Part shown: positions 8,637 through 17,914 of the stretch, in pieces
How the letters are laid out: each line of letters begins with the position of its first letter
Numbering within the stretch: position 1 is the first letter of the stretch
NCBI RefSeq assembly: GCF_000828475.1
Contig: NZ_AP014648.1
Span: 3,111,400-3,175,399 of the forward strand
Source: Methyloceanibacter caenitepidi
GTDB lineage: Bacteria; Pseudomonadota; Alphaproteobacteria; Rhizobiales; Methyloligellaceae
Reading direction: 5' to 3'
DNA: 64,000 nt
Notes under the pieces: generated by a model
What the model was told of the DNA's origin: nothing
The model's input: the letters and a program-made list of their open reading frames with translations, nothing else
The model's database searches: none
Translations under genes and position numbers: made by a program

Positions 8637-10072
8637 GGCGAAACCGACGAGTCAAGATCGTCGCCACGCTCGGTCCTGCCTCCACCAACGAAGATACGAT
8701 GCGGCGCCTGTTCGAAGCGGGCGCCGATGTGTTTCGTGTGAACATGAGCCACGCGACTCATGACGGCTTGCGCGAAGTGCATGGCATCGTCCGCAAGCTG
8801 GAGTCGGAGTTCTCGCGCCCTATCGGAATTCTCGTGGATCTTCAGGGTCCGAAGCTTCGCATCGGCAAGATTGAATCCGGGACGATGCGTCTGACCAAAG
8901 GCGATGTCGTGAGCTTTGTCCGCCGCGAGGATGTCGGCGGACTGGGCCGCATTCACCTGCCCCATCCGGAAATCTTCGAGTCCGTCGAAGCCGGCCATAC
9001 GATGCTGCTCGACGACGGCAAGCTCAAGCTGCGCGTGGTGGAAGCGTCCGACGTGCGCATCGACGCCGAGGTTTTGACTTCGGGTCTTCTCGGCAGCCGC
9101 AAGGGCATCAGCATGCCCGATACCGTCCTTCCGTTCGGCGCGCTGACCGACAAGGACCGGTCCGACATCGAATGCGCCAATTCGATCGGCGTGTCTTGGC
9201 TCGCGCTCTCGTTCGTGCAGCGCCCCGCCGACATCGAAGAGGCGCGCGAACTGAGCCGCGGACGCACCGCCATCATGGCGAAGATCGAGAAGCCGACCGC
9301 GGTCCATTACCTCAAGGAAATCGTCGACCTGGCCGACGGGATCATGGTCGCGCGCGGCGATCTTGGCGTCGAAATGCCGGTCGAGAAGGTTCCTGGCCTG
9401 CAAAAGCAGATCAGCCGGGCCGCGCGCAATGCGGGCAAGCCGGTGGTTGTCGCAACGCAGATGCTGGAATCGATGATCTACGCCCCCGTTCCGACCAGGG
9501 CCGAGGTCTCCGACGTCGCCACGGCCGTGTTCGAAGGCGCCGACGCCGTGATGCTGTCGGCGGAATCGGCGGTCGGCAAATATCCGGTCGATGCCGTGGC
9601 CACCATGAACAGGATCGCCATCGAGGTCGAGCACGATCCGTTGCATGCAGCCATCATCCATGCTCAACGCATCGATCCGCAGGCGACAGGCGCGGATGCG
9701 ATTTCGGCGGCGGCCCGGACCGTCGCGGAGACGCTCAATCTGGCCGCCATCGTTTGCTACACTGCCACGGGCGCTACAGCGTTGCGCGCCGCGCGCGAGC
9801 GGCCGCAGCAGCCGATCCTGGCCTTGACGCCGATCCCTCGAACGGCGCGGAAGCTGACCATTGTGTGGGGGCAGCATTGCGTCCTTGCGGACGATCCGAT
9901 CAGCCTCGACGATATGGTCGCCAAGGCCTGCCGCATTGCATATCAGGAAGGCTTCGCCAAAGCCGGCGAGCAAGTGATCGTGACCGCCGGCGTCCCGCTC
10001 GGAAAGTCGGGGGCGACCAATCTCTTGCGCATCGCCGAGGTCGATCCCACTGAAGACATCGATATCCCGTAG
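8633..10072 (+). CDS. pyk: Pyruvate kinase
   Basis: A 479-residue enzyme, the usual length. It converts phosphoenolpyruvate and ADP to pyruvate and ATP in the last step of lower glycolysis. Visible landmarks are TLGPAS at the N-terminus, FRVNMSHATHDG (K+/phosphate site), DLQGPKLRIGKI, the active-site signature IMAKIEKPTAV with the catalytic Lys, GVEMPVEKVPGLQK, VATQMLESMI and MLSAESAVGKYP. The ATG at 8633 overlaps the stop of the DUF1036 gene, so it is preferred to the open frame upstream. The C-terminal allosteric domain is intact (TATGATALRAARERPQ). Confidence 0.95.
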   Translation: MRRNRRVKIVATLGPASTNEDTMRRLFEAGADVFRVNMSHATHDGLREVHGIVRKLESEFSRPIGILVDLQGPKLRIGKIESGTMRLTKGDVVSFVRREDVGGLGRIHLPHPEIFESVEAGHTMLLDDGKLKLRVVEASDVRIDAEVLTSGLLGSRKGISMPDTVLPFGALTDKDRSDIECANSIGVSWLALSFVQRPADIEEARELSRGRTAIMAKIEKPTAVHYLKEIVDLADGIMVARGDLGVEMPVEKVPGLQKQISRAARNAGKPVVVATQMLESMIYAPVPTRAEVSDVATAVFEGADAVMLSAESAVGKYPVDAVATMNRIAIEVEHDPLHAAIIHAQRIDPQATGADAISAAARTVAETLNLAAIVCYTATGATALRAARERPQQPILALTPIPRTARKLTIVWGQHCVLADDPISLDDMVAKACRIAYQEGFAKAGEQVIVTAGVPLGKSGATNLLRIAEVDPTEDIDIP

Positions 10073-10181
10073 CGCGGGCGGAAGGACCTATCGCGGCGAA
10101 CCGCGCGGCTCGGCAACGCAGCTGGGATAGAGAGATGTTCCGGCAGAAGTCGTGGGCAGGCGCGGCTGTTGGGCGGCTCGG

Positions 10182-10964
10182 CTAGATATCCTGACCTTCG
10201 ACTTCGCGCGAGAGCGCATCGACCCCAGCCTGGGCATCATCCAAGTAGGGATTGACCGCCAGCGCCTGGCGGTAGGCCTTCAGCGCTTCTTTCTTCGCAC
10301 CGAGCTGTTCCAAGACCAGCCCGAGATCCGTAATCGCCCTGTAGTGCTTCTCGTCCAGATTCAGCGCCCGTCGGAGATCGGACAGCGCGCGCTCGGGCTT
10401 GCCTGCGAGCACATTGACCTTGGCGCGCAGGTACCATGCTTCCGCCTCGTCTGGCGCGATGTCCACGACGGCATCCAGAACCGCGAGCGACAGGTCCACA
10501 TCCGAGTCGTTGGCGAATTGTGTTGCGCGGCTCATCAGAAGATCGACCGTGTCGCTGCCGCTCATGGCCCACAGCTCTTCGATCGCCTCGGTGATCGGCT
10601 CGGCTTCGGTCGAACTCTTGGCCTGTGCAAGGCGCTCGTAAAGCCCCTCCAGCAAGACCGGCCGTTCGGCGGGGTCGAACGCAGGCGGGACAGCGCCCGC
10701 GATGGCCTCTTCCCCTTCGCCTGGGGCTTCGCCCGACGCCCAGCCCGGTACGCGTTCCGGCCCGGCGCCGAGATCGCTCTCTTCCATGTCCTCGAAGTCG
10801 AGACCCCCGAGCCCCGGATCCTCCGAAGGCGGAGGCCCAGCCTCGTCATCGAACTGTTCGAAGAACTGCGCGAGCACGGTGGGCGGCCCGGCGAAAACCG
10901 GCGCAGGCACGAGCAGCGCCACGCCCAGCAAACACAGACCTAGTTTCTGACCCGGAAGTCTCAT
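10182..10964 (-). CDS. Exported tetratricopeptide repeat protein
   Basis: A 260-residue protein with a signal peptide (MRLPGQKLGLCLLGVALLVP, cleaved near VFAGP). An acidic, Gly/Pro-rich spacer of about 80 residues follows, then a tetratricopeptide domain in the last 130 residues. Repeat units can be read as DEAEAWYLRAKVNVLAGKPE, EKHYRAITDLGLVLEQLGAK and KEALKAYRQALAVNPYLDDA. Such domains scaffold protein complexes in the periplasm; the partner is unknown. The ATG at 10964 has no Shine-Dalgarno sequence: the bases just upstream are the T-run of a transcription terminator. Confidence 0.78.
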   Translation of the reverse strand: MRLPGQKLGLCLLGVALLVPAPVFAGPPTVLAQFFEQFDDEAGPPPSEDPGLGGLDFEDMEESDLGAGPERVPGWASGEAPGEGEEAIAGAVPPAFDPAERPVLLEGLYERLAQAKSSTEAEPITEAIEELWAMSGSDTVDLLMSRATQFANDSDVDLSLAVLDAVVDIAPDEAEAWYLRAKVNVLAGKPERALSDLRRALNLDEKHYRAITDLGLVLEQLGAKKEALKAYRQALAVNPYLDDAQAGVDALSREVEGQDI

Positions 10965-10968
10965 GGGC

Positions 10969-10998
10969 AAAAAATTACGGGGCCCGATAGGGCCCCGT
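10969..10998 (-). terminator. Rho-independent terminator after rpmJ
   Basis: On the minus strand a perfect 9-bp stem (ACGGGGCCC / GGGCCCCGT) with a TATC loop is followed by AATTTTTT. It lies 85 bases downstream of the rpmJ stop. The T-run ends four bases before the start codon of the TPR gene. Confidence 0.8.
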
Positions 10999-11083
10999 CA
11001 AAGCTTTTCCGCATCGGCGCCCCCGAACCGCGAGGAAAGGGGGCAAATCCATGAAGGTCGCAGCCTCAGGTTCGCCTCGAAGG

Positions 11084-11209
11084 CTAGCCTTGGCGCGCCT
11101 TGAAGCGGCGGTTGGTCTTGTTGATCACATAGAGCCGGCCACGGCGGCGGACCACCCGGTTGTCCCGGTGGCGCTTGACCAGGGCCTTCAAAGAATTCTT
11201 GATTTTCAT
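11084..11209 (-). CDS. rpmJ: 50S ribosomal protein L36
   Basis: A 41-residue protein of the longer, zinc-independent (C-minus) L36 type common in alphaproteobacteria. It begins [20 protein letters not shown] and ends [11 protein letters not shown]. It lacks the CxxC...H zinc ligands of the short form. It binds 23S rRNA late in assembly of the large subunit. The frame continues upstream to 11311, but the family starts at the ATG at 11209. The strong terminator at 10969-10998 ends the transcript. Confidence 0.93.
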   Translation of the reverse strand: MKIKNSLKALVKRHRDNRVVRRRGRLYVINKTNRRFKARQG

Positions 11210-11337
11210 CTCACGCCATCCATTTCGGCTGAAAAACAGTCCGGGCGGCCCTTGGTTAAGAGCCGCCCGAAAATTGAGCCGGACCATAAGAACACGCCGC
11301 CCTGCTGTCAACTTGCCGGCAGCGCCTGGGCAACGGC

Positions 11338-11367
11338 AAAAGAACCCCGGCCCTGTTGGGGCCGGGG
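11338..11367 (-). terminator. Rho-independent terminator after the small exported protein gene
   Basis: On the minus strand CCCCGGCCC pairs with GGGCCGGGG around a CAACA loop and is followed by TTCTTTT. It lies 25 bases after the stop of the gene at 11393-11653. Confidence 0.8.
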
Positions 11368-11392
11368 TCTTCCACTCAAATGGTCTGGAAGA

Positions 11393-11653
11393 CTAGTCTT
11401 CCTTGACCTTGTTCGTGACCTTGAAGTCCTTGTCGAGATAGACGTCGTACTGCACGTCGTCCTCGCAGACGACATCCTCGGCCTCGTAGCCGCTCTTCTC
11501 CATCTCGATATCGGTATCCTCGACGGTGCAGCCCATGGCCTTGATCGCCGTCTGAACGCCCTCGACCTGCTCCTCGGTGAGCGCCTCGTCGGTGGCGAAG
11601 GACGCCGTCGTCATGGCAAACATCAAAGCAAACGCCGTAATTAAAATCCGCAT
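11393..11653 (-). CDS. Small acidic exported protein, PepSY-like
   Basis: An 86-residue protein with a signal peptide (MRILITAFALMFAMTTASFA) and a mature part of about 65 residues rich in Asp and Glu. Two cysteines (MGCTVED and VVCEDD) could form a disulfide. The order of helix, then YEAEDVVCEDDVQYDVYLD, then KVTNKVKED resembles one half of a PepSY-type fold, but no family can be named with certainty. AGGAGGAACGAACT upstream of the ATG is an excellent ribosome-binding site. The gene stands alone with its own terminator. Confidence 0.7.
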   Translation of the reverse strand: MRILITAFALMFAMTTASFATDEALTEEQVEGVQTAIKAMGCTVEDTDIEMEKSGYEAEDVVCEDDVQYDVYLDKDFKVTNKVKED

Positions 11654-11832
11654 AGTTCGTTCCTCCTGTTGGCCAGTCCCGGATATAGGGATCGCGCCCT
11701 CTTAGTAGAAGACTTTCCTAAAACAACGCTGAATATTTCCAGGACAACATGTATGCATTAACGTCAGCGGCATCGCAGTGTTCCAGCATAGTCGACATAC
11801 TTTTTTGTACGGCATTGGAGAATATCGAAGTC

Positions 11833-12360
11833 ATGACTGAGACGACGACTGGCGAACAAGCCGCCAACGACACCTGCGCGATGCCCACGCCGCAGAAGGA
11901 GCACGATTGGCTACATCGGCTGATCGGCGACTGGAACTTCGAAGGCGAATGCATCATGGGCCCCGGCGAGCCTCCGATGAAGAGCATCGGCGAAACGTCG
12001 GTCCAGTCGCTCGGCGGGCTGTGGATCTTGTGCGATGGATCCGGCGACGCCCCGGACGGGACGCCCGTCAACAGTCTCATCACGCTCGGCTACGATCCGC
12101 AGAAGCAACGCTTCGTCGGCAGCTTCGTCGCGTCCTGCATGACCCATTTATGGATTTATGACGGCTCTCTGGACGCCGCCGGCAAGGTTCTCACGCTCGA
12201 CACGGAAGGCCCGAGCTTCTCAGGCGACGGCTCCTTGGTCCCCTATCAGGACATCATCGAGATCGAGAGCGACGATCATTGGACCCTGAAGTCGCGCATG
12301 CCCGGCGAAGGCGGGGCGTGGTTCGAATTCATGACGGCTCACTACCGCCGCAAAAAATAG
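11833..12360 (+). CDS. DUF1579 domain-containing protein
   Basis: A 175-residue cytoplasmic protein with the DUF1579 pattern: HDWLHRLIGDWNFEGEC, then GGLWILCDGSGD, then LITLGYDPQKQRFVGSF, LWIYDGSLD and FEFMTAHYRRKK. These proteins are predicted to be beta-barrel, lipocalin-like folds with no proven activity. The ATG at 11833 begins the conserved part. The frame is open from 11749, but that stretch is unlike the family. The stop is directly followed by the converging AsmA-like gene, one base apart. Confidence 0.82.
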   Translation: MTETTTGEQAANDTCAMPTPQKEHDWLHRLIGDWNFEGECIMGPGEPPMKSIGETSVQSLGGLWILCDGSGDAPDGTPVNSLITLGYDPQKQRFVGSFVASCMTHLWIYDGSLDAAGKVLTLDTEGPSFSGDGSLVPYQDIIEIESDDHWTLKSRMPGEGGAWFEFMTAHYRRKK

Positions 12361-12361
12361 C

Positions 12362-15154
12362 CTAGCGCCGCTCGCGCCCGAACAGCCCCTCGCGGGGAGC
12401 CTCGCGTCCGCGGCCCTGCTCGCGCGCACGGCTGGCTGGCCCCTCGCCTCCCAGGATCCCGAGACCGAGCGGGCCGCGGCCGCCCTGGCGGCGCTCTCTA
12501 CCGCCCTCTTCGGGCATCGCCGTGTGAATCACCTGGCAAGGCTTGTGACGAACCTCCCCAAGCCGCGGCTGAATGATGTGGTCGAGCGCGTTGAACGGAA
12601 AGGCGATCGATCCGGCTAGCGCGTTCAACACCGGTACGCCTTTGAGATGGACCGTCGGATGGTAGAGGTTCCCCTGGATCGCGAAGGGCTGGGTGACCTG
12701 GATGAGTTCCCGCCGCAAGGGCTGCGGCTTGAACCGCAGATCGATAGTTTCCCGCCGCAGGTTCACATAGCCCACGCCCGCGATCTGAACCTCGCGCGTT
12801 TCGAGCACCAGACCGCGCGTGGTGCCCCGGCCCTCGTTGAAGGCAAACGGCGCTACGACGCAAACAAGCTCGGTACCACCGCCGCGTTCGCGCGACAGAA
12901 GCCAGGCCGGCAGGCTCATGCCGGTCAGATTGATCAAGTCTGATCCCATCCAGCCGTCGCGCAAAGACGAACGCGCCGATCCGCCGAGTGAGCCGGGAAT
13001 CTCGGCGATGGTATTGCCCGCGCCTGTCAGGTCGTAGTCGACAAAGAGCGTACCGCGCACCGGGAAATTCACCTTCATCTCTTTCAGGATCGTGCCGATC
13101 GCCAAACTGTCCACGTTGCCTTTCAGGGCGAAACTGGTCGGCTTCTTGACCGTGTCGATCTTGCCCGATGTCGTCGCCCGACCGCCGAGATAGGTGAGAG
13201 CCAGCGGGTCGAGCCCCACGATCCCCGAAAGATACGTCACCTGTCCCTTGATATTGCTCGCATCGGTTCCGCCGCCCGCGATCTCGGCGACGTCGATCTC
13301 CAGGTCGACCGGGAGGTCATTCCACATGTCGCTGTAGTCGACGACATCGAGATCCTTGTCATCGACGTTCTGCAGATAGGTCGTACCGACCGCGTGAAGT
13401 CTCTTCACGTCCGACAGATGCAGCAGCGGCGAGGACAGACTGCCCGAAAGCGACGGCTTGCCGTCTTTGACGACCCCGCTGAGCACGCCCTTGATCGTTG
13501 TCTCGCCCGCGAGCGCCGTCCCGGCCAGGTTGAGCCTGTTCTTGCCGCCCGACACGGTGCCGTCGAACTTGACCTGCCCCACATCGGCCGCGTCCGATCC
13601 GAGAGCGGCGGCCAAGGCTTCGAAGCTCGGAATGTCGAGTTGCGTGGCAAGGTCGAAGTCGTCTCCCGCCTTCACGTCGTCGTAGGAGAGATCGAGCGAC
13701 AGCGACAGCAGTTTGCTGTCCGTCACTCTTGCCGAAAGCGCCTCAAGTCCCAACGATCCATCCGCATCGGAGACCTCGAAGTCACCGGAAAAGTGGCCGA
13801 GCCCGGCAACGTCCTTGTTCACAGCGAGATCCAAGAACTCCGTGGTCGGAATATCGAAAACGCCTTTGAGGTCCACGCCTTTGAAGTCGATGATGTCCTT
13901 CACGTCGCCGGTGATGCGGAGACCCGGATGTTCCGTATCGCCGGCGAGAATGACAACATCGTAGATTCCGAGACGACCATCTTTATCCTTGTACAGACGC
14001 TCCGCGGTGATCGGTCCCAGCGTGCTGAGCGTCGTGTCAATGGCCGTGGTGTCGATGGTAAGATCCCGCACCATAACGCCGTCCAGAGAGCCCTTCAGCT
14101 TGCCCGAGAAACCAGAGATGCCGACTTTCAGGAACGGCCAGACCTGGCTGTCGGGTGGATCATGCTTCTTGATCTTACCGTCCAAGGTCAGGTCGAGACC
14201 GCTCATGGCGGTCAGATCGTCAATGCCGCCGGAGAGCGTGTAGGCGTCGCCGGACTCGAAGCTGGTCGTGAATTCCACGTCCGATAGCTTCAGGGCCTCA
14301 AGCGGTCCGGATATCCGGCCGGAGAAGTCGCTGGAGCCGTCCAGCTCGCCCTTGATGCCGTAGAGCTCGAGGGATTGCTGCAGCGAGGGCACCTCTGCCG
14401 TCACCTTCACATCGACCACATCACCAGCAGAACCGAAGACGTAGTCGCCAGACAGAGCTCCCACGAGGCCTGGATGGTCGACGGAGAAGTCGAATGTCCG
14501 CTTCTGTCCATCCATCCGCGGCTTCACATCACCGCTGAACTTCCAGGGCTCTCCATTCATGCGTCCCTTCGCGTCGACGACGATCGACCCGTCGTCTCTT
14601 GCCTTACTGACGACCGCATCGAACGCATAGGTGATCTTGAACCCGGTCTCCTGATCGGTGATGTCGATCAAGGTGTCGCGCATCTCGAAATCGCTGGAGG
14701 AGCCCGAATGCACGACGTTGCCGACAAATCCGGCAATCGCTTGGATGCCCTGCACTCCGGTGCCGCGTCCTTGCGGGATGTCGATCGCAACCTTGAGGCC
14801 ATCGACAGTCAACCCGCTCAAATCCAGGTGACCCGTCAACAACGGCAGTAGCGGGATCTCTACAACGACGGCCTTGACCGACAAATCCTTCATGTCCGCC
14901 GGCAAGCGGTTCTCAACGGCCACGATATCGCGAAGAGAAACTTTCGGCTCGAGGCTGATGCCGATTTCGACAGGTCCTTTGACCTCGACCGGCACATCGA
15001 TCGCCTCGCTGATGAAGTGCTGGGCCGCCTTGCGCCGCACCTCTTCGAAGGGGCCGGCCGAAATCAACATAAGTCCCGCCACTGGAATGGCGAGGATCAG
15101 AAGCAAAACAAATCCGACTTGGAGGATCGTCCGGAGAAAAGATGAAAGGCTCAT
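12362..15154 (-). CDS. AsmA family protein
   Basis: A 930-residue envelope protein. One N-terminal membrane anchor (about residues 10-33, FVLLLILAIPVAGLMLI) is followed by a long beta-rich periplasmic body. The body has repeated LDLSGLTVDGLKVAID-type strands and a conserved AsmA_2 region near residues 640-840 (FPVRGTLFVDYDLTGAGNT, LRDGWMGSDLINLTGM). It is related to the AsmA/YhdP/TamB group, which forms lipid-transfer bridges or assists outer-membrane assembly. The last 60 residues are Arg/Gly-rich and low in complexity. The exact role is unknown; transport of phospholipid or other lipid to the outer membrane is a reasonable guess. Confidence 0.85.
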   Translation of the reverse strand: MSLSSFLRTILQVGFVLLLILAIPVAGLMLISAGPFEEVRRKAAQHFISEAIDVPVEVKGPVEIGISLEPKVSLRDIVAVENRLPADMKDLSVKAVVVEIPLLPLLTGHLDLSGLTVDGLKVAIDIPQGRGTGVQGIQAIAGFVGNVVHSGSSSDFEMRDTLIDITDQETGFKITYAFDAVVSKARDDGSIVVDAKGRMNGEPWKFSGDVKPRMDGQKRTFDFSVDHPGLVGALSGDYVFGSAGDVVDVKVTAEVPSLQQSLELYGIKGELDGSSDFSGRISGPLEALKLSDVEFTTSFESGDAYTLSGGIDDLTAMSGLDLTLDGKIKKHDPPDSQVWPFLKVGISGFSGKLKGSLDGVMVRDLTIDTTAIDTTLSTLGPITAERLYKDKDGRLGIYDVVILAGDTEHPGLRITGDVKDIIDFKGVDLKGVFDIPTTEFLDLAVNKDVAGLGHFSGDFEVSDADGSLGLEALSARVTDSKLLSLSLDLSYDDVKAGDDFDLATQLDIPSFEALAAALGSDAADVGQVKFDGTVSGGKNRLNLAGTALAGETTIKGVLSGVVKDGKPSLSGSLSSPLLHLSDVKRLHAVGTTYLQNVDDKDLDVVDYSDMWNDLPVDLEIDVAEIAGGGTDASNIKGQVTYLSGIVGLDPLALTYLGGRATTSGKIDTVKKPTSFALKGNVDSLAIGTILKEMKVNFPVRGTLFVDYDLTGAGNTIAEIPGSLGGSARSSLRDGWMGSDLINLTGMSLPAWLLSRERGGGTELVCVVAPFAFNEGRGTTRGLVLETREVQIAGVGYVNLRRETIDLRFKPQPLRRELIQVTQPFAIQGNLYHPTVHLKGVPVLNALAGSIAFPFNALDHIIQPRLGEVRHKPCQVIHTAMPEEGGRERRQGGRGPLGLGILGGEGPASRAREQGRGREAPREGLFGRERR

Positions 15155-15371
15155 GGGAAGAAGGCGCCACGGTTCAAGAGCGGCGAGCCTATCCCAATAC
15201 CATGGGCGCGCAAGGCCATTGGCCTTGCGCCATCAGAACCGGGGGCCGGCCCGCCGCCGTCACGGCGAAGGCTGTGGACGGATCGCCTCGGCGTTAACAC
15301 CTCGTTAACAATTGAGGGGCTAGCGTTTTAGGGCTCAAAACCGAACGGGAAGTTAACAATAAAGGCGTTTC

Positions 15372-15403
15372 GGCCCGGACAGGAATGGGCTCCTGGCCGG
15401 GCC
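15372..15403 (-). terminator. Possible terminator hairpin after the DASS transporter gene
   Basis: GGCCCGGACAGGA pairs with TCCTGGCCGGGCC with one mismatch around a short loop, 17 bases after the stop of the minus-strand gene. It lacks a clear T-run, so termination is only suggested. Confidence 0.35.
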
Positions 15404-15419
15404 ACTTCCCGCCATCTCG

Positions 15420-16880
15420 CTAAAGGAACCGCGCGGCCAGCGTCACGGCGGCCGCGATGATCGCCGTTCCGAACAAATTCAGCAGCGCGCCGGCGCGCAT
15501 CATCTGAGGCAGGGTGACGTAGCCCGTACCGAAAACAAGCGTGTTCGGCGGGGTCGCGACCGGCAGCATGAAGGCCGATGACGCCGCGAGGGCAATCGGC
15601 ATCACGAACAGAAGCGGCGCCACGTCCGTCCCGAGCGCAAGACTGCCGGCGATCGGCAGAAAGGCCGCGACAGTCGCCGTGTTGCTCATCAACTCCGTCA
15701 ATAAGACCACGAGCAGCGTCACGCCGAAGATCAGTACAAACAGCGGCATGGCATCCAAGAAGGACAGGCCGTTCCCGATCCACGCCGCAAGACCAGTCGT
15801 GTCGATAGCCTTGGCAAGGCTCAGCCCGCCACCGAACAGGATCAGAACCTCCCAGGGAATTCGGCGTACCGCCGTTGCATCCAAAAGGAAGGTCCGGTCG
15901 GGCCAATGCGCCGGGATGGCGAAGAGTGCGATCGCGCCGATGATCGCGATGCCCGTGTCGGAGATATCGAATCCGAGCCGGTCTTCGACCAACGGTGAAA
16001 CGATCCAGCACAGCGCGACCGTGGAGAATACGGCACAGACGCGCTTTTCAGGACCCGTCATCGGCCCCATTGCGTGCAACATCCCTTGGACAAGCCCCGG
16101 ATCGACCCTACCGAGGCGGTTGGACACGGGAAACGCGAGCCGCGTCAGGATGAGATAGGCGCACACGAGAAGCATGGCGGAGATCGGCAGCGCGAACAGC
16201 ATCCAGTCGAGGAACGTCATCTCGATGCCGAAGACCTCCTCCAGATAGCTGGCGGCCAGCAAGTTTGTCGGTGAGCCCACGAGCGAGGCCATGCCACCGA
16301 TGGAGGCCGCATAGGCGATGCCGAGCATCATGGCGGTGCCGAAATTAGCCGCCTCGCCATGCGCACGTTTCCCGTCCGGTGCGACGACGGCGATGAGCGA
16401 CATCGCAATGGGTAGCACCATGATGGTCGTCGCCGTATTCGTGATCCACATGCTCAGGAAGGCTGTCGCAAGCATCTTGCCCGCGATGAGGTTGAGCGGA
16501 CGGCTACCGACCGCGAGAATAATGTGGAAGGCGATACGCCGATGCAGATTCCATTTCTCGAGCGCGAGGCCGATCAGAAAGCCGCCCAGCAGCAAGAACA
16601 CGACGGGATGTGCGAACGGCGCCGCGGCCCCGTCGATGCCCTCGACACCGAGAAGCGGCAAGACGGCCAGCGGCAGAAGCGCCGTCACGAAGAGCGGGAC
16701 CGCCTCCGTGGCCCACCATATGGCCATCCATAAGGCCAGAGCCGCAACGGACCAGCCCGCGGCCGACAATCCCTCCGGCGCGGAGCTGATGACACAGGCC
16801 GTAAAGACGACCGGGCCAAGTACCAGCCCCACCAGTTGATGCAGTTTGCGGCCGGCACCGCCGTCATCGGGCTCAAGCAT
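15420..16880 (-). CDS. DASS (SLC13) family anion:sodium symporter
   Basis: A 486-residue inner-membrane transporter with about 11-12 hydrophobic segments. Both signature Ser-Asn-Thr-type sodium/substrate loops are present: ITNTATTIMVLP in the first half (with Thr for Ser) and LMSNTATVAAFLP in the second, plus SLVGSPTNLLAASYL and LPVATPPNTLVFG. DASS proteins carry di- and tricarboxylates such as succinate or citrate, or sulfate, with sodium. The substrate cannot be told from sequence; the family is often annotated as anion permease. It stands alone. AAAGGCGG lies about 10 bases before the ATG. Confidence 0.88.
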   Translation of the reverse strand: MLEPDDGGAGRKLHQLVGLVLGPVVFTACVISSAPEGLSAAGWSVAALALWMAIWWATEAVPLFVTALLPLAVLPLLGVEGIDGAAAPFAHPVVFLLLGGFLIGLALEKWNLHRRIAFHIILAVGSRPLNLIAGKMLATAFLSMWITNTATTIMVLPIAMSLIAVVAPDGKRAHGEAANFGTAMMLGIAYAASIGGMASLVGSPTNLLAASYLEEVFGIEMTFLDWMLFALPISAMLLVCAYLILTRLAFPVSNRLGRVDPGLVQGMLHAMGPMTGPEKRVCAVFSTVALCWIVSPLVEDRLGFDISDTGIAIIGAIALFAIPAHWPDRTFLLDATAVRRIPWEVLILFGGGLSLAKAIDTTGLAAWIGNGLSFLDAMPLFVLIFGVTLLVVLLTELMSNTATVAAFLPIAGSLALGTDVAPLLFVMPIALAASSAFMLPVATPPNTLVFGTGYVTLPQMMRAGALLNLFGTAIIAAAVTLAARFL

Positions 16881-17001
16881 GTTTCGCGACCGCCTTTCGC
16901 TCAGGTGCCGCGAAACGTTTTCGGGCCACAGCTGAAATCGTCCGTACCCGCTTTGGGCACGGATCGTGGCCGGATGTCAATTTAGGGCGTGAGGGCCAGA
17001 C

Positions 17002-17694
17002 CTAGGACGTCCCGTCCATCACCTTTTGCTTGTACTCGTCCTCGGTGATTGTGCCGCCGTTCTCGGCGACCCGGCCGGCGTCGGCTTCAGGAAGAGCCTC
17101 CTGAATCAGATCGATCCGCTTCCAGGCGGGCAGCGGCGCCTCTCCCGTCGCATCCGGCACGTAGCGGTTCGTGGCCTCCACGCGCTCATGCTTGTGGATG
17201 TAGCGGGCGCAATTGATGAAGGCCTTGTCGACCCTGACCTCGACCACGAACTCGGCGCCGGGAAAGAGCTTCATGTGGTCTTCGTTCTGGGACAGCGCCG
17301 CGGTGCCCTGCACCCTCACGCGATGGGGCGTGCACATGTCGATGAACAGCATACCGACCTTCCCCGTGGCGGAGATATTGCCCGCCGAAAAGTACATGCC
17401 GTTACCATTGTAACTCGGGAACACAATCGTCTTGTTGTCCACCACATGGGCGACGCCCACATTGCCGCCCTTGTATGAGACCGTCGGCTCTCCGTCCTCG
17501 TTTACCGTGGAAAGGAAGAAGTAGTCGCGGCTGGAGATGAAGCCGGCCATCTCCGGGTCAAGCTCGTCGCGAACCACGGCAAAGACCACGGCGTTGGCGA
17601 GCGGCCGGCTCTGCATCTCGTCTTGGAGCGCGCGCTGCTGAGGCGAGTAGAACGCGTCCGGATTGGGGATAGATACGTCTTCTTCCGTCGCCAT
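17002..17694 (-). CDS. Pyridoxamine 5'-phosphate oxidase-fold flavoprotein
   Basis: A 230-residue protein with a split-barrel flavin-binding domain at about residues 45-175. Recognisable segments are DYFFLSTVNEDGEPTVSYKG, IVFPSYNGNGMYFSAGNI, VGMLFIDM and VRVQGTAAL. This is the pattern of PNPOx-like proteins that bind FMN or F420 and act on small molecules. A C-terminal SHOCT-like tail (GGTITEDEYKQKVMDG) is added. It is not the PdxH enzyme of vitamin B6 synthesis. GGGAGGGACATC precedes the ATG. It is a single gene; the next gene on the same strand, cbiM, ends with its own terminator upstream. Confidence 0.8.
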   Translation of the reverse strand: MATEEDVSIPNPDAFYSPQQRALQDEMQSRPLANAVVFAVVRDELDPEMAGFISSRDYFFLSTVNEDGEPTVSYKGGNVGVAHVVDNKTIVFPSYNGNGMYFSAGNISATGKVGMLFIDMCTPHRVRVQGTAALSQNEDHMKLFPGAEFVVEVRVDKAFINCARYIHKHERVEATNRYVPDATGEAPLPAWKRIDLIQEALPEADAGRVAENGGTITEDEYKQKVMDGTS

Positions 17695-17853
17695 GATGTC
17701 CCTCCCGTGTGCCGTTGTTCGTGCTGTTGTCCGCGAAGACCTTCGCGGGCTCGCCTCTAATTGGACGAGCGTCCCCTTCTAGCAGAGCAGGCAATCCTCG
17801 GCTTTGCAAAACCCGCTGCCTATCCGCCCGGACGTTCCGTATCTCCACACAGC

Positions 17854-17887
17854 AAAAAAACGGCGGTGCGACTGAACGCACCGCCGT
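17854..17887 (-). terminator. Rho-independent terminator after cbiM
   Basis: A perfect 11-bp stem, ACGGCGGTGCG / CGCACCGCCGT on the minus strand, with a 6-base loop is followed by seven T. It lies 27 bases after the cbiM stop codon. Confidence 0.88.
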
Positions 17888-17914
17888 CTTGAACCGTCGT
17901 TTTGCCAGTTCCGA

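Noticed and set aside
8477-9973. Minus-strand open frame of 498 codons opposite pyruvate kinase
   Set aside because: It covers the whole pyk gene in antisense and shows no recognisable domain.
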